IMG/VR virus record: IMGVR_UViG_3300003690_000122 | Coordinates: 1 to 26,313 of that record | Direction: 5' to 3' (one strand) | Source: a virus | DNA: 26,313 bases | Shown: positions 19,718 through 26,313 of the stretch, one piece after another | Layout: every line of letters starts with the position of its first letter | Position numbering within the stretch: the first letter of the stretch is position 1 | The notes under the pieces: generated by a model | Databases searched by the model: none | What the model saw: only the letters and a program-made list of their open reading frames with translations | Told to the model about the DNA's origin: nothing | Made by a program: the position numbers and the translations under genes

Positions 19718-19718
19718 T
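19689..19718 (+). promoter_or_regulatory. Sigma-70-type promoter TTGACA-N18-TATAAT
   Basis: Full consensus -35 (19689-19694) and -10 (19713-19718) with an 18-nt spacer. It overlaps the DUF1289 stop and lies 27 nt before the next ATG, so it probably drives the 19746 gene and the following cassette. Confidence 0.75.
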
Positions 19719-19745
19719 ACTAAACTTAATTATGTCTAGGTAAAT

Positions 19746-19925
19746 ATGATGGATACTTTAGAGAGCAGACTTAACCATATGAATTTTATTTTAAAAGAAA
19801 TAGGAATGTTAAGAGGAAAAATTAGAGATCATGATACAGGTCATATTCATACTACTATCAATACCCTTGAAGAAAGAGTCAATGAAATTCAAAATGATAT
19901 GTTAAAGGAAGAAGGAAATAAATAG
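19746..19925 (+). CDS. Small coiled-coil protein (59 aa)
   Basis: ATG-ATG at 19746, after TCTAGGTAAAT. The product is one long amphipathic helix with hydrophobics at heptad spacing (LNHMNFILKEIGMLRGKI, INTLEERVNEIQNDML). It may dimerise. No family is recognised. It is the first gene after a strong promoter and the last before the HNH endonuclease, which starts 2 nt after its stop. Confidence 0.6.
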   Translation: MMDTLESRLNHMNFILKEIGMLRGKIRDHDTGHIHTTINTLEERVNEIQNDMLKEEGNK

Positions 19926-19927
19926 TT

Positions 19928-20503
19928 ATGGAACTTACTGCTGAGATAGCTAGAGAATTATTAACTTACAATCCTGATACTGGTAAACTCTTCTGGAAAG
20001 AAAGATCAGCAAAATATTTTAAGAACTCTAAAAAGGGTGCAAAGTCTTGGAATGCTAAATGGGCTGGTAAAGAAGCACTTACAGCCATTACTCGTAGAAA
20101 GTCTGGACAGATATCCAGATTAGATGGTCAGATACTTAGGAAAAAATATTACGCACATCGTATAGCATGGTTAATATATTATGGTGAATGGCCTAAAATT
20201 CAAATAGACCATATAAATCAAGACCCTACAGATAATAGAATAAAAAATCTTAGAGATGTAACTAACGCTGAAAATGGAAAAAATCAAAGATTACGCAGCA
20301 ACAATACATCTGGTTATATAGGGGTGAGTTTTTATAAAGGAAAAAAGAAATATGCAGCGGAATTAGTAATAAACGGAGTAAAGAAATGGCTAGGATATTA
20401 TGACACTGTTGAAGAAGCAGCAGCAGTTAGAAAAATAGCAAGTATAAACTACAACTTTCATCCTAATCATGGGAACAGTAAAGGAAAAGAAATCAATGCG
20501 TGA
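19928..20503 (+). CDS. HNH homing endonuclease with AP2 DNA-binding domain
   Basis: A 191-residue free-standing homing endonuclease. The HNH core is AHRIAWLIYYGEWPKIQ, then IDHINQDPTDNRIKNLRDV (about 86-110), with the His-Asn-Asn metal site in DHIN...DNRIKNLR. It is followed by NTSGYIGVSF and KKYAAELVINGVKKWLG.YDTVEEAA, an AP2-like module (126-170) that grips DNA. The N-terminal TAEIARELLTYNPDTGKLFW is the usual lead-in. Such genes spread by cutting alleles that lack them. It lies beside the broken glycosyltransferase gene. It has a poor ribosome site. Confidence 0.9.
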   Translation: MELTAEIARELLTYNPDTGKLFWKERSAKYFKNSKKGAKSWNAKWAGKEALTAITRRKSGQISRLDGQILRKKYYAHRIAWLIYYGEWPKIQIDHINQDPTDNRIKNLRDVTNAENGKNQRLRSNNTSGYIGVSFYKGKKKYAAELVINGVKKWLGYYDTVEEAAAVRKIASINYNFHPNHGNSKGKEINA

Positions 20504-20660
20504 TCCAGCTACAATAGATGGTGGTGTATTCTATAGAGCAGCAAAAAGAAATGGTCTAGCTACAGATAATAGAACACTAAATATGATATTAAAAACTGCT
20601 AAAGATAAAAAGATATCTGTTAGCAAAGCAGCAAAAGAGGTTGCAGAAAGATTAAAATGA
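20496..20660 (+). CDS. Small hypothetical protein (54 aa)
   Basis: ATG 20496 has AAAGGAAAAG upstream and overlaps the HNH gene by 8 bp. It is basic and helical (GGVFYRAAKRNGLATDNRTL, then KISVSKAAKEVAERLK). No family is recognised. Its stop overlaps the start of the broken glycosyltransferase (ATGA), so the chain was probably co-translated. Confidence 0.58.
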   Translation: MRDPATIDGGVFYRAAKRNGLATDNRTLNMILKTAKDKKISVSKAAKEVAERLK

Positions 20661-20788
20661 GAAAGTCACCCAACACAGTTTACATAGGCTATGATCCTAA
20701 AGAACATACAGCCTATGAAGTTTTAAAGTTTACGATTGAGAGAATAGCAAGCCCTTCTCCAGTGAGTTTAGTTTCACTAGGTTCTTAG
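20657..20788 (+). pseudogene. GT8-like glycosyltransferase, N-terminal fragment
   Basis: It starts at ATG 20657 with VYIGYDPKEHTAYEVLKFTI, the nucleotide-sugar-binding start of GT8-like transferases (V-G-Y-D-x-x-E...A-Y). Similarity stops after IERIAS and the frame closes at TAG 20788. The continuation of the protein is in another frame from 20749 on. By comparison with family members, an estimated 30-40 residues are missing between the fragments. Confidence 0.8.
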
Positions 20789-20796
20789 TACCAGCC

Positions 20797-21318
20797 ATGA
20801 ATATGTATGAAGGCTGGGCATTGTACATGGACTGTGATATGTATTTACGTACTGATATCAATGAATTGTTTGAAGAGTACAATACAGATTACTATCCTCT
20901 CTACTGTGTCAAGCACCAGTATGAACCCGGTGATGGTTTTAAAATGGATGGGAGAGTGCAGCAGAACTATCGTAGAAAGAACTGGTCTAGCCTTATGTTG
21001 TTCAACTGTAGTCATGAGCTTAATAAGAAGCTTACCCCTGAAGTAGTTAATACTATGCCGGGTGGTTGGCTACATGGCTTTGAGTGGTTGCCTGATAAAG
21101 ACTCTGATATAGGTACAATTCATGAAGAATGGAACTGGCTGGACAACCATTCACCAGAAGACATGAGAGCCAAGAACGTACACTTTACAACAGGTGGTCC
21201 TTGGTTTAAGGATTGGACTTGCAGTAGAACTACCGATGGTAAGTATGCTGCAGAATGGAATGGAGATTACACCTACTTAGTAGGCACTGGTAAACTAGAA
21301 CCACTGGATATTGTTTAA
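20797..21318 (+). pseudogene. GT8-like glycosyltransferase, C-terminal fragment
   Basis: From 20749 this frame reads KPFSSEFSFTRFLVPA and then, from ATG 20797, MNMYEGWALYMDCDMYLR with the metal-binding D-C-D. It continues RKNWSSLMLFNCSH, LHGFEWLPDKD, EEWNWLDNH and HFTTGGPWF. These are the standard features of this transferase family, which moves a sugar from a nucleotide donor onto a glycan. Without the N-terminal strand it is unlikely to be active. ATG 20797 lies inside the family core and is not a native start. The end is coupled to the next gene by TAATG. Confidence 0.8.
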
Positions 21319-23693
21319 TGAAGTATAAGTTTGTTACATGTTTTAATGAGGAGTACCTACAGAAGATGACATCTCAGTTGCTTACTCTGATGAGTACAAC
21401 TTGGGAACCGTCTATAGAAATACATTGTTATTACTATGATATAGATATTAAAAACTATTCTCTTCCTAAAGCCAAGCATCTTTTCTACCATAACCTAGAA
21501 GAGATAGAAGACTTTAATGATTGTATTGAAGCCAATAGAGTTCATGATGGTACTGAGGGTGGCAGTGTTCAGTACAATCGCTCTATAGATGCAATGACAT
21601 TTATTCCTAAAGTAATATCATTGACTGAAGCAGCCTTTAATGGCGAAGACTGTTGGTTGTTTTGGCTTGATGCTGATGCTATGTCCAAGAAGAACATTCA
21701 AGTAGATGATCTTGATAAGCTTATGCCAATCAACGGTGATAAGTGTGATGTAGTTTGCCTCATAGATAAAGAAGATGACCCTGATTATTTTCTACAAGGA
21801 TTTAATTTAGCACGACAGACACCTGTGGATATGTTGGGTGATCTACGTGGCTCCTATATCTCTGGAGAGTTTCTAAACTATCGTGAATGGTATGATGGTT
21901 TTATCATGAGTAGGTTAATGACTATCTATACTGCTCATGGTATGAGAGTGCATGAAGTAAGCACTGAAGATTCAATAGCTCAAGATTTATTTATACATCT
22001 TAAAGGCAGCACTAACATTGCTCTGCGTGATAGCAGTGGCAATCGTATGTTTAAACTATCTGATGAAGAGACATCACCAGACATACTGCCCAATAGGTAT
22101 AAGCAGCTTGCTGATATAGTACGCCTATATAAACCCAAGACTATCTTGGAGACAGGCACATGGAATGCTGGACGTGCTATTGAAATGTCTCTCGCAGCCT
22201 TTGAGAAGCATAGTGCAATTCATTACATTGGATACGATCTATTTGAAGATGCAACTATAGAGACAGATGAAGAAGAGTTTAATGTAAAACCACATAATAC
22301 TTTAGCAGCAGTTGAGAAAAGATTACTAGAGTTTTCTGAAGTGATGGAGACTTCTGATAAGAAGTTTACATTTGAATTACATAAAGGTAATGTACGTGAT
22401 ACTTTAAATAAACTTTATATTGATGAAGTTGATCTTGCTATGATAGGTAGTGGCAACAGCGTTAAGACTGTTGAGCATGAGTATGACATGTTAAAAAGTG
22501 TACCTGTTGTAGTGATGGATCATTTCTTTACAGAGGATGACGATGAAAATATTCCACCAGAAGAATACCACGGTGTTAAAGCCGTCTTTGATAAGATATC
22601 CACGAAGAAGGTTGATGCTCAAGAAACTACTGAGGATGGTTGGACTGTATTCGATGAGTCCACTAATGCTAGAAAATATATTTTACCTTCTGGTGATAGC
22701 GTTGTTGGCGGTGGTCATACTCATCTGTGTTTAATTCTATCTGATGAAGAACTTGTTGATTGTCCTGATGAATTAAAACGAGTACCTGTTGTTGTGCATC
22801 CAAGAGATTGTGTGCCTAAAGATTATATTAAAAATAATATTAAATCAAACATGAAGCTACTGGCTGATAATAAATTTATAATTAAACATCCTCCTCATAG
22901 AGGTAAAGCTATCTTAGTTTCTGCTGGTCCTTATATTAATTTTAAGAAGTTAAAACAATTTATTAGAAAGAATAAGGATGCCAAGGTAGTCTGTGTTAAA
23001 CACTCTTATCCTACTCTATTGGAGAATGGTATTGATCCTTGGGCATGTGTTATCCTTGATCCACGTCCTATCACTGGTGTCTCTACACATGGTATAGTAC
23101 GTAAGGAACTCTTTAAGAAACTAAATCCTGATACTAAATTTATGCTTGCATCCATGACTGATCCTAGTGTTACTGAGCATCTCTTAGAGAATGACTGTGA
23201 TGTATGGGGGTGGCATGCCTTTACAGACTCTCTAAGGGATGACTCAGAGCAAGGTAAAGAGATTAAGAACCAACAGGTTAAGATCACTGAAGAGTTAGGT
23301 CTGCCCAAGGGTGCTACTCTAATTACTGGTGGTACGTGTGCAGCCATGAGAAGCATTGGTATGCTACATACAATGGGCTTCAGGGATGTACATCTCTTTG
23401 GCTTTGATTGCTGTATGGATGAGCCTACCAAGGAACAGATGACTGAAACAACAGGAGACTTAGAAGGTGGTGAAACACCTAGACCTAAGTACTTTCAAGT
23501 AACAGTAGACAACAATACATACTGGACTACGGGTGAGCTTCTGGCTATGGCTCAAGACTGTGAGAAGATATTCTCTGATGAAGGTCTTCAAGGTGTCTTG
23601 ACATTTCATGGAGAAGATACTATGGTGTCTGATCTATGGCGTATCAAAGAAGAGAAAGATAAACGTCCACAATTTGAGGGTTATTATGATTGA
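21318..23693 (+). CDS. Three-domain protein: GT-A glycosyltransferase, methyltransferase-like, DUF115 (Maf/MptE-like)
   Basis: A 791-residue protein. Residues 1-230 look like a GT-A transferase with LFWLDADAM (114-122) as the D-x-D metal site. Residues 260-405 have a Rossmann-type start (KPKTILETGTWNAGRAIEMS, IGYDLFED), as in class I methyltransferases, with VVVMDHFF later. Residues 525-775 match the DUF115/MptE-like group: GKAILVSAGPYINFKKL, VCVKHSYPTLLENGIDPW, ILDPRP, TGGTCAAMRSIGMLHTMGF and VHLFGFDCCM. DUF115 proteins include nonulosonic-acid transferases of flagellin glycosylation. The assembly suggests making and decorating a surface glycan. The substrate is unknown. The start overlaps the preceding stop. 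Confidence 0.75.
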   Translation: MKYKFVTCFNEEYLQKMTSQLLTLMSTTWEPSIEIHCYYYDIDIKNYSLPKAKHLFYHNLEEIEDFNDCIEANRVHDGTEGGSVQYNRSIDAMTFIPKVISLTEAAFNGEDCWLFWLDADAMSKKNIQVDDLDKLMPINGDKCDVVCLIDKEDDPDYFLQGFNLARQTPVDMLGDLRGSYISGEFLNYREWYDGFIMSRLMTIYTAHGMRVHEVSTEDSIAQDLFIHLKGSTNIALRDSSGNRMFKLSDEETSPDILPNRYKQLADIVRLYKPKTILETGTWNAGRAIEMSLAAFEKHSAIHYIGYDLFEDATIETDEEEFNVKPHNTLAAVEKRLLEFSEVMETSDKKFTFELHKGNVRDTLNKLYIDEVDLAMIGSGNSVKTVEHEYDMLKSVPVVVMDHFFTEDDDENIPPEEYHGVKAVFDKISTKKVDAQETTEDGWTVFDESTNARKYILPSGDSVVGGGHTHLCLILSDEELVDCPDELKRVPVVVHPRDCVPKDYIKNNIKSNMKLLADNKFIIKHPPHRGKAILVSAGPYINFKKLKQFIRKNKDAKVVCVKHSYPTLLENGIDPWACVILDPRPITGVSTHGIVRKELFKKLNPDTKFMLASMTDPSVTEHLLENDCDVWGWHAFTDSLRDDSEQGKEIKNQQVKITEELGLPKGATLITGGTCAAMRSIGMLHTMGFRDVHLFGFDCCMDEPTKEQMTETTGDLEGGETPRPKYFQVTVDNNTYWTTGELLAMAQDCEKIFSDEGLQGVLTFHGEDTMVSDLWRIKEEKDKRPQFEGYYD

Positions 23694-24414
23694 TTCCAAC
23701 GCATTTTTCAGTAGGTATTCTCCATCAACTAGGTATACTGAGCTTCTTGAAGAATACAAAGACATGCACAAGTCAGCAAAAGGTATGTTCAATGGACGTA
23801 GCCTTGTAAAGTATGTTGATATTATTAAGAACTATTTAGAAAAGAACGAATGCAAAACACTTATTGATTATGGCTGTGGTAAGGGGCTTCTCTACACAGA
23901 TGATTATGAACTGGTAACTGAGAAGAAACCTTTATATAAAAATCTTGATAAGCCTTTACCTGAGTATTGGAACCTCACTAGACATGCCCTGTTTGATCCA
24001 GCACATGAAGAACATAGTGAACTACCAATGGGATTATATGATGCAGCTATATGTACTGATGTACTAGAACATGTACCAACATCTGATCTTGGGTGGGTAA
24101 TAGGAGAAATATTTGGCTTTGCAACAAAGATGATCTTTCTCAACATAGCTTGTATGCCAGCCCTGAAGAAGCTAAAGGATGGTAGCAATGCCCATATCTC
24201 ATTGCATAGTCCTTATGATTGGCTTCAGTTCATTGCTGAAATTGTAGATAAAAGAACTAAAATTAAACATGATTTAAATGTATATGTTTTCTTTGATGTA
24301 TTTGATGAGAATGAGAAGCTAATAACAGAAGGATATAAAATACATAAACGTGTAAACATTATACCCTTGACTCAGAAAGATGAGAAGGGTACAGTTTTAA
24401 TGGGAGAAGATTAA
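23686..24414 (+). CDS. Class I SAM-dependent methyltransferase
   Basis: A 242-residue protein from ATG 23686, overlapping the previous gene by 8 bp, with GAGG upstream. Motif I is LIDYGCGKGLLY (about 64-75) and motif IV AAICTDVLEHVPTSDLGWV (about 125-143), with VLEH as in many small-molecule and sugar methyltransferases. LHSPYDWLQFI follows. It probably methylates a sugar or related molecule made by the cassette. This is inferred from location. The stop overlaps the next start (TAATG). A TTGACA-N17-TATGGT (23598-23626) upstream could be a weak promoter. Confidence 0.85.
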   Translation: MIDSNAFFSRYSPSTRYTELLEEYKDMHKSAKGMFNGRSLVKYVDIIKNYLEKNECKTLIDYGCGKGLLYTDDYELVTEKKPLYKNLDKPLPEYWNLTRHALFDPAHEEHSELPMGLYDAAICTDVLEHVPTSDLGWVIGEIFGFATKMIFLNIACMPALKKLKDGSNAHISLHSPYDWLQFIAEIVDKRTKIKHDLNVYVFFDVFDENEKLITEGYKIHKRVNIIPLTQKDEKGTVLMGED

Positions 24415-24647
24415 TGGAGCCACTGAGCTACGTCGAAAATATAGAGCCACTAAGCTGCGACGAAAATGGAGAGCCACTGTCCTACGAAGTATACGATCCT
24501 GAATTGGAATTTAAAAAATCAATTGATTCTCTTATAGGTAGTGTAGATACTCTTTGTGACTGCATACTAGACATAGATAATCAACTCAGTTCAACAAATA
24601 GTGCAATAGAACATTTAACATATGTAATTAAGGGGTATGAACCATAA
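24414..24647 (+). CDS. Small acidic protein with an N-terminal 9-residue triple repeat (77 aa)
   Basis: The start overlaps the previous stop. After Met the protein has three 9-residue units beginning EPLS (residues 2-28), then a predicted coiled coil (KKSIDSLIGSVDTLCDCILD, IDNQLSSTNSAIEHLTYVI). The coiled coil before a holin gene suggests a membrane- or envelope-associated lysis accessory, which is speculative. No family is recognised. It is coupled to the holin by TAATG. Confidence 0.62.
   Translation: MEPLSYVENIEPLSCDENGEPLSYEVYDPELEFKKSIDSLIGSVDTLCDCILDIDNQLSSTNSAIEHLTYVIKGYEP
24417..24497 (+). repeat. Three tandem 27-bp coding repeats
   Basis: Units at 24417-24443, 24444-24470 and 24471-24497 encode EPLSYVENI, EPLSCDENG and EPLSYEVYD. 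The first two are the closest in DNA sequence. This is an in-frame duplication that can expand or shrink without breaking the frame. Confidence 0.8.
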
Positions 24648-25057
24648 TGGTATTAGGAATAGCAGATTCAATAATAGGAGTAGCAGGTAAGGTACTTGAT
24701 AAGTTTGTAGCAGACAAAGACCTGAAAGCTAAGTTAGACTTTGAGCTACGTAAGGCATACTCAGATGCCAACCTTGCTCAGATAGATGTTAATAAAGAAC
24801 AAGCCAAACACCCTAGCCTGTTTGTTGCAGGAGCTAGGCCCAGCATCATGTGGATATGTGCCTTTGGTTTGGGGTGGCAGTTTGTATTTCTACCTATAGC
24901 TGCATGGTATATAGCTGTGACAGGACAGGCAATACCCTTACCAGAGATTGAGACTGAAGGCTTGATGTCCCTGACACTTGCATTACTAGGTCTTGGTGGT
25001 ATGCGTACCTTTGAGAAAAGAAATGGTACACACAGAAATAATCTGAAGCACCGTTGA
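24647..25057 (+). CDS. 3TM-type phage holin
   Basis: A 136-residue protein. An N-terminal amphipathic helix (IADSIIGVAGKVLDKFVADK) and a charged helix are followed by ARPSIMWICAFGLGWQFVFL (about 64-83), a second hydrophobic segment (PIAAWYIAVTG) and LMSLTLALLGLGGMRTFEK (about 106-124). The RP...W start of the first helix and the LGLGGMRTxEK end are the marks of the GTA/phage 3TM holin family, which opens the inner membrane. It is coupled to neighbours at both ends (TAATG and TGATG). Confidence 0.82.
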   Translation: MVLGIADSIIGVAGKVLDKFVADKDLKAKLDFELRKAYSDANLAQIDVNKEQAKHPSLFVAGARPSIMWICAFGLGWQFVFLPIAAWYIAVTGQAIPLPEIETEGLMSLTLALLGLGGMRTFEKRNGTHRNNLKHR

Positions 25058-25491
25058 TGGGACTCAATGAGAAGCAGGAGAAGTTTGCACAGTCCTATAT
25101 CCTACATAGGAATGCAACTGAAGCTGCCAAGTCTGCAGGATATGCAGCGGCATCAGCAGCCAATCAAGGCTATAGACTCATTAACAATGATGAAGTAGCT
25201 GAACGTGTCAGAGAACTAGAGAATGAACTTGAAACTAATGTAGATGTTATTGAAGAGATTGAGAACCAGTACACATTTGCAAGAGCCAATGGTCATACCA
25301 ACAGCGCACTTAAAGCTCTAGAATTATTATCTAGGATTAGAGGTAACAACTCTGATATAGAAGGTGGGCTTGATGAAAAGTCTTTAGAGGATGGAATAGT
25401 ACAGTGTCTAAATATTCTAGGTGTTGATAAAGTATTTGCTATGTTAAACAAGTGTGACTTCATGGAAGAAGAAGAGGAAGAGGAAGAGTAG
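25057..25491 (+). CDS. terS: Terminase small subunit (Terminase_2-like)
   Basis: A 144-residue protein, ATG 25057 overlapping the holin stop. LNEKQEKFAQSYILHRNATE, then AAKSAGY...QGYRLINNDEVAERV, is the N-terminal helix-turn-helix pattern of small terminase subunits that bind the packaging site. The middle is helical for ring assembly. The C-terminus ends in eight Glu, perhaps contacting the large subunit. The large-subunit gene is not next to it but at the far left of the window on the other strand, which is unusual unless the map is circular. Confidence 0.82.
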   Translation: MGLNEKQEKFAQSYILHRNATEAAKSAGYAAASAANQGYRLINNDEVAERVRELENELETNVDVIEEIENQYTFARANGHTNSALKALELLSRIRGNNSDIEGGLDEKSLEDGIVQCLNILGVDKVFAMLNKCDFMEEEEEEEE

Positions 25492-25615
25492 GTTGAAATC
25501 CACAGCAGGTGGGGTAGAAGGCTCACAGAGAAGCATCTTATTTTACCCTTAGTCCTACTACCTATACTATAAATTAGGCTACTGTATGGGCCTCTACGGG
25601 CTTTTAAAAGGGTAT

Positions 25616-25882
25616 CTAAGAGTAATATGGAGAGGTAACTTCCCCTTCTTCATGAGATACGCTGAAAACATCATCAGGAAATTCATTTATTAACATATCT
25701 TCCACCCCTAATTTAAGGGTAAAGGTGCTGGCGGCACACCCTGCACATGATCCTGTTAGCTTAACATGTACGTTCTTAGTGTCTTCATCATAAGATAATA
25801 ACTCTATATGCCCACCGTGCATAGCAATAGAAGGTGCTACCTTATCAGCCAAAGCATCTTCTATCTTAGCAAAAACAGTCAT
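25616..25882 (-). CDS. NfuA/NifU C-terminal-domain Fe-S carrier
   Basis: An 88-residue protein made of just the NifU-like domain: KIEDALADKVAPSIAMHGGH, then VHVKLTGSCAGCAASTFTLK with the C-x-x-C (Cys46 and Cys49) that holds a bridging Fe-S cluster in a dimer, and GVEDMLINEFPDD. Such proteins pass clusters to target enzymes. It is a host-type metabolic gene carried by the phage. Possible clients here are the Fe-S-type exonuclease and the DUF1289 protein. It converges with the terminase small subunit gene. The ribosome site is weak (AGAAAGATAGATAA). Confidence 0.85.
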   Translation of the reverse strand: MTVFAKIEDALADKVAPSIAMHGGHIELLSYDEDTKNVHVKLTGSCAGCAASTFTLKLGVEDMLINEFPDDVFSVSHEEGEVTSPYYS

Positions 25883-25963
25883 TTATCTATCTTTCTATTG
25901 TATAGGAGAAGATATATAAAAATAATAATATCCCTATCCCATACATCCAAACACCTATTACCA

Positions 25964-26313
25964 TCACTTATAGCTCCATATCCACGGTCTAGGATTCTCA
26001 TGGCTATTCTCTAGGTCATCAATGTGTATGAACCTTTTACTATCTGGTCCTCTTTGTGCTACACCTATACCTGTCATACCACACTCCAAGGCTAGACGTA
26101 CTAATCTAAGTGCTGGTCTACCCATGACTAACACATCAACAGCCCTGCCTTGTATATGTGCAGAAAATCTATCACCACCGACTACCATGTTATGTGCAGG
26201 ATGCCTATACCCTGATGTAATAATCATTGGTTCATTAAACTTTATTCTTAGTTGTTCTAGTTTCGACATGAACTCGTCGTTCATTTCACACTCTTCAGTG
26301 CCTTTACAAGCTA
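25964..26313 (-). CDS. Endolysin, peptidase M15 type, 5' end beyond window edge
   Basis: A M15_3-type zinc peptidase that cuts peptide cross-links in peptidoglycan. IITSGYRHPAHN, VVGGDRFSAHIQGRAVDV (SAHxxGxAxD ligands), MTGIGV and KRFIHIDD (last His ligand) are present, and it ends RPWIWSYK. An ATG at 26284 would give 106 residues, but the frame stays open to the window edge and reads CKGTEECE just upstream. That fits the usual family N-terminus (C-x-G-T-x-E-C-x-M), so the true start lies outside. It would act with one of the holins to lyse the host. Confidence 0.88.
   Translation of the reverse strand, partial: ACKGTEECEMNDEFMSKLEQLRIKFNEPMIITSGYRHPAHNMVVGGDRFSAHIQGRAVDVLVMGRPALRLVRLALECGMTGIGVAQRGPDSKRFIHIDDLENSHENPRPWIWSYK

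Noticed and set aside
22537-22734. Alternative-frame ORFs inside the three-domain gene (and similar ones in the RNR and polymerase genes)
   Set aside because: They are shadows of long, well-supported coding frames.
25492-25615. Possible tRNA-like or terminator sequence after the terminase small subunit
   Set aside because: A GGTTGAAATCC stretch recalls a T-arm, but no acceptor or anticodon arms fit. The GGGCCTCTACGGGCTTTT hairpin has only about 3 bp. I see nothing firm in this 124-bp gap.

Overview
This AT-rich window reads as most of a tailed-phage genome, or a large part of one. The organism is probably an uncultured lytic phage of a marine or other aquatic bacterium. Supporting evidence is a T7-type replication set (primase-helicase, family A DNA polymerase, gp2.5-like SSB with an acidic tail), a monomeric B12-dependent ribonucleotide reductase, a DUF3310 protein, a terminase small subunit, holin and M15 endolysin genes, and about 30 very short, tightly overlapping genes. 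There is no rRNA, tRNA, integrase, CRISPR array or recognisable phage RNA polymerase in the window. Transcription by the host sigma-70 type polymerase is therefore likely, and several well-spaced -35/-10 pairs support this.

Layout. (1) 1-2694, leftward: an acidic protein running off the left edge, an HlyC-like acyltransferase-fold protein, a holin-like protein, and a terminase large subunit that is broken into two frames with a conserved internal segment missing. (2) 2695-3304: a gene-free stretch of about 600 bp between the leftward and rightward modules. It holds AT-rich DNA with tandem palindromes, a C-rich tract, and a dense array of triloop hairpins that looks like a structured RNA. (3) 3305-10995, rightward: early genes, mostly under 100 residues. 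Five of them are preceded by members of a repeated hairpin family (a sixth copy lies in the structured region) whose stems and inner loops change in a compensating way. This block also holds an HhH-GPD-like protein, a ParB-like protein with a possible pseudoknot in front of it, and a cupin. (4) 10995-19717: replication and nucleotide metabolism (primase-helicase, PD-(D/E)XK-like protein, DNA polymerase, SSB, RecB/Cas4-type exonuclease, GIY-YIG nuclease, DUF3310, class II RNR, DUF1289). (5) 19746-24414: an HNH-AP2 homing endonuclease, then a glycan-type cassette made of a broken GT8-like glycosyltransferase, a three-domain glycosyltransferase/methyltransferase/DUF115 protein and a SAM methyltransferase. 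(6) 24414-25491: a 3TM holin and the terminase small subunit. (7) 25616-26313, leftward: an NfuA-like Fe-S carrier and an M15 endolysin cut by the right edge.

How it fits together: the early small genes probably serve host takeover. The RNR and DUF3310 genes supply nucleotides, the T7-type replisome copies DNA, and the exonuclease degrades or processes it. The flanking modules carry packaging and lysis functions. The glycan cassette may modify virion or host-surface polysaccharide.

Most novel-looking: the six-copy covarying hairpin family, the 290-nt triloop-hairpin RNA, the pseudoknot before the ParB-like gene, a recurring TTGCAT-N17-TATAAT promoter that twice sits directly on a start codon, an HlyC-fold protein lacking both catalytic residues, and two genes with the same kind of lesion (loss of an estimated 30-45 codons plus a frameshift), which may be real or an assembly artefact.
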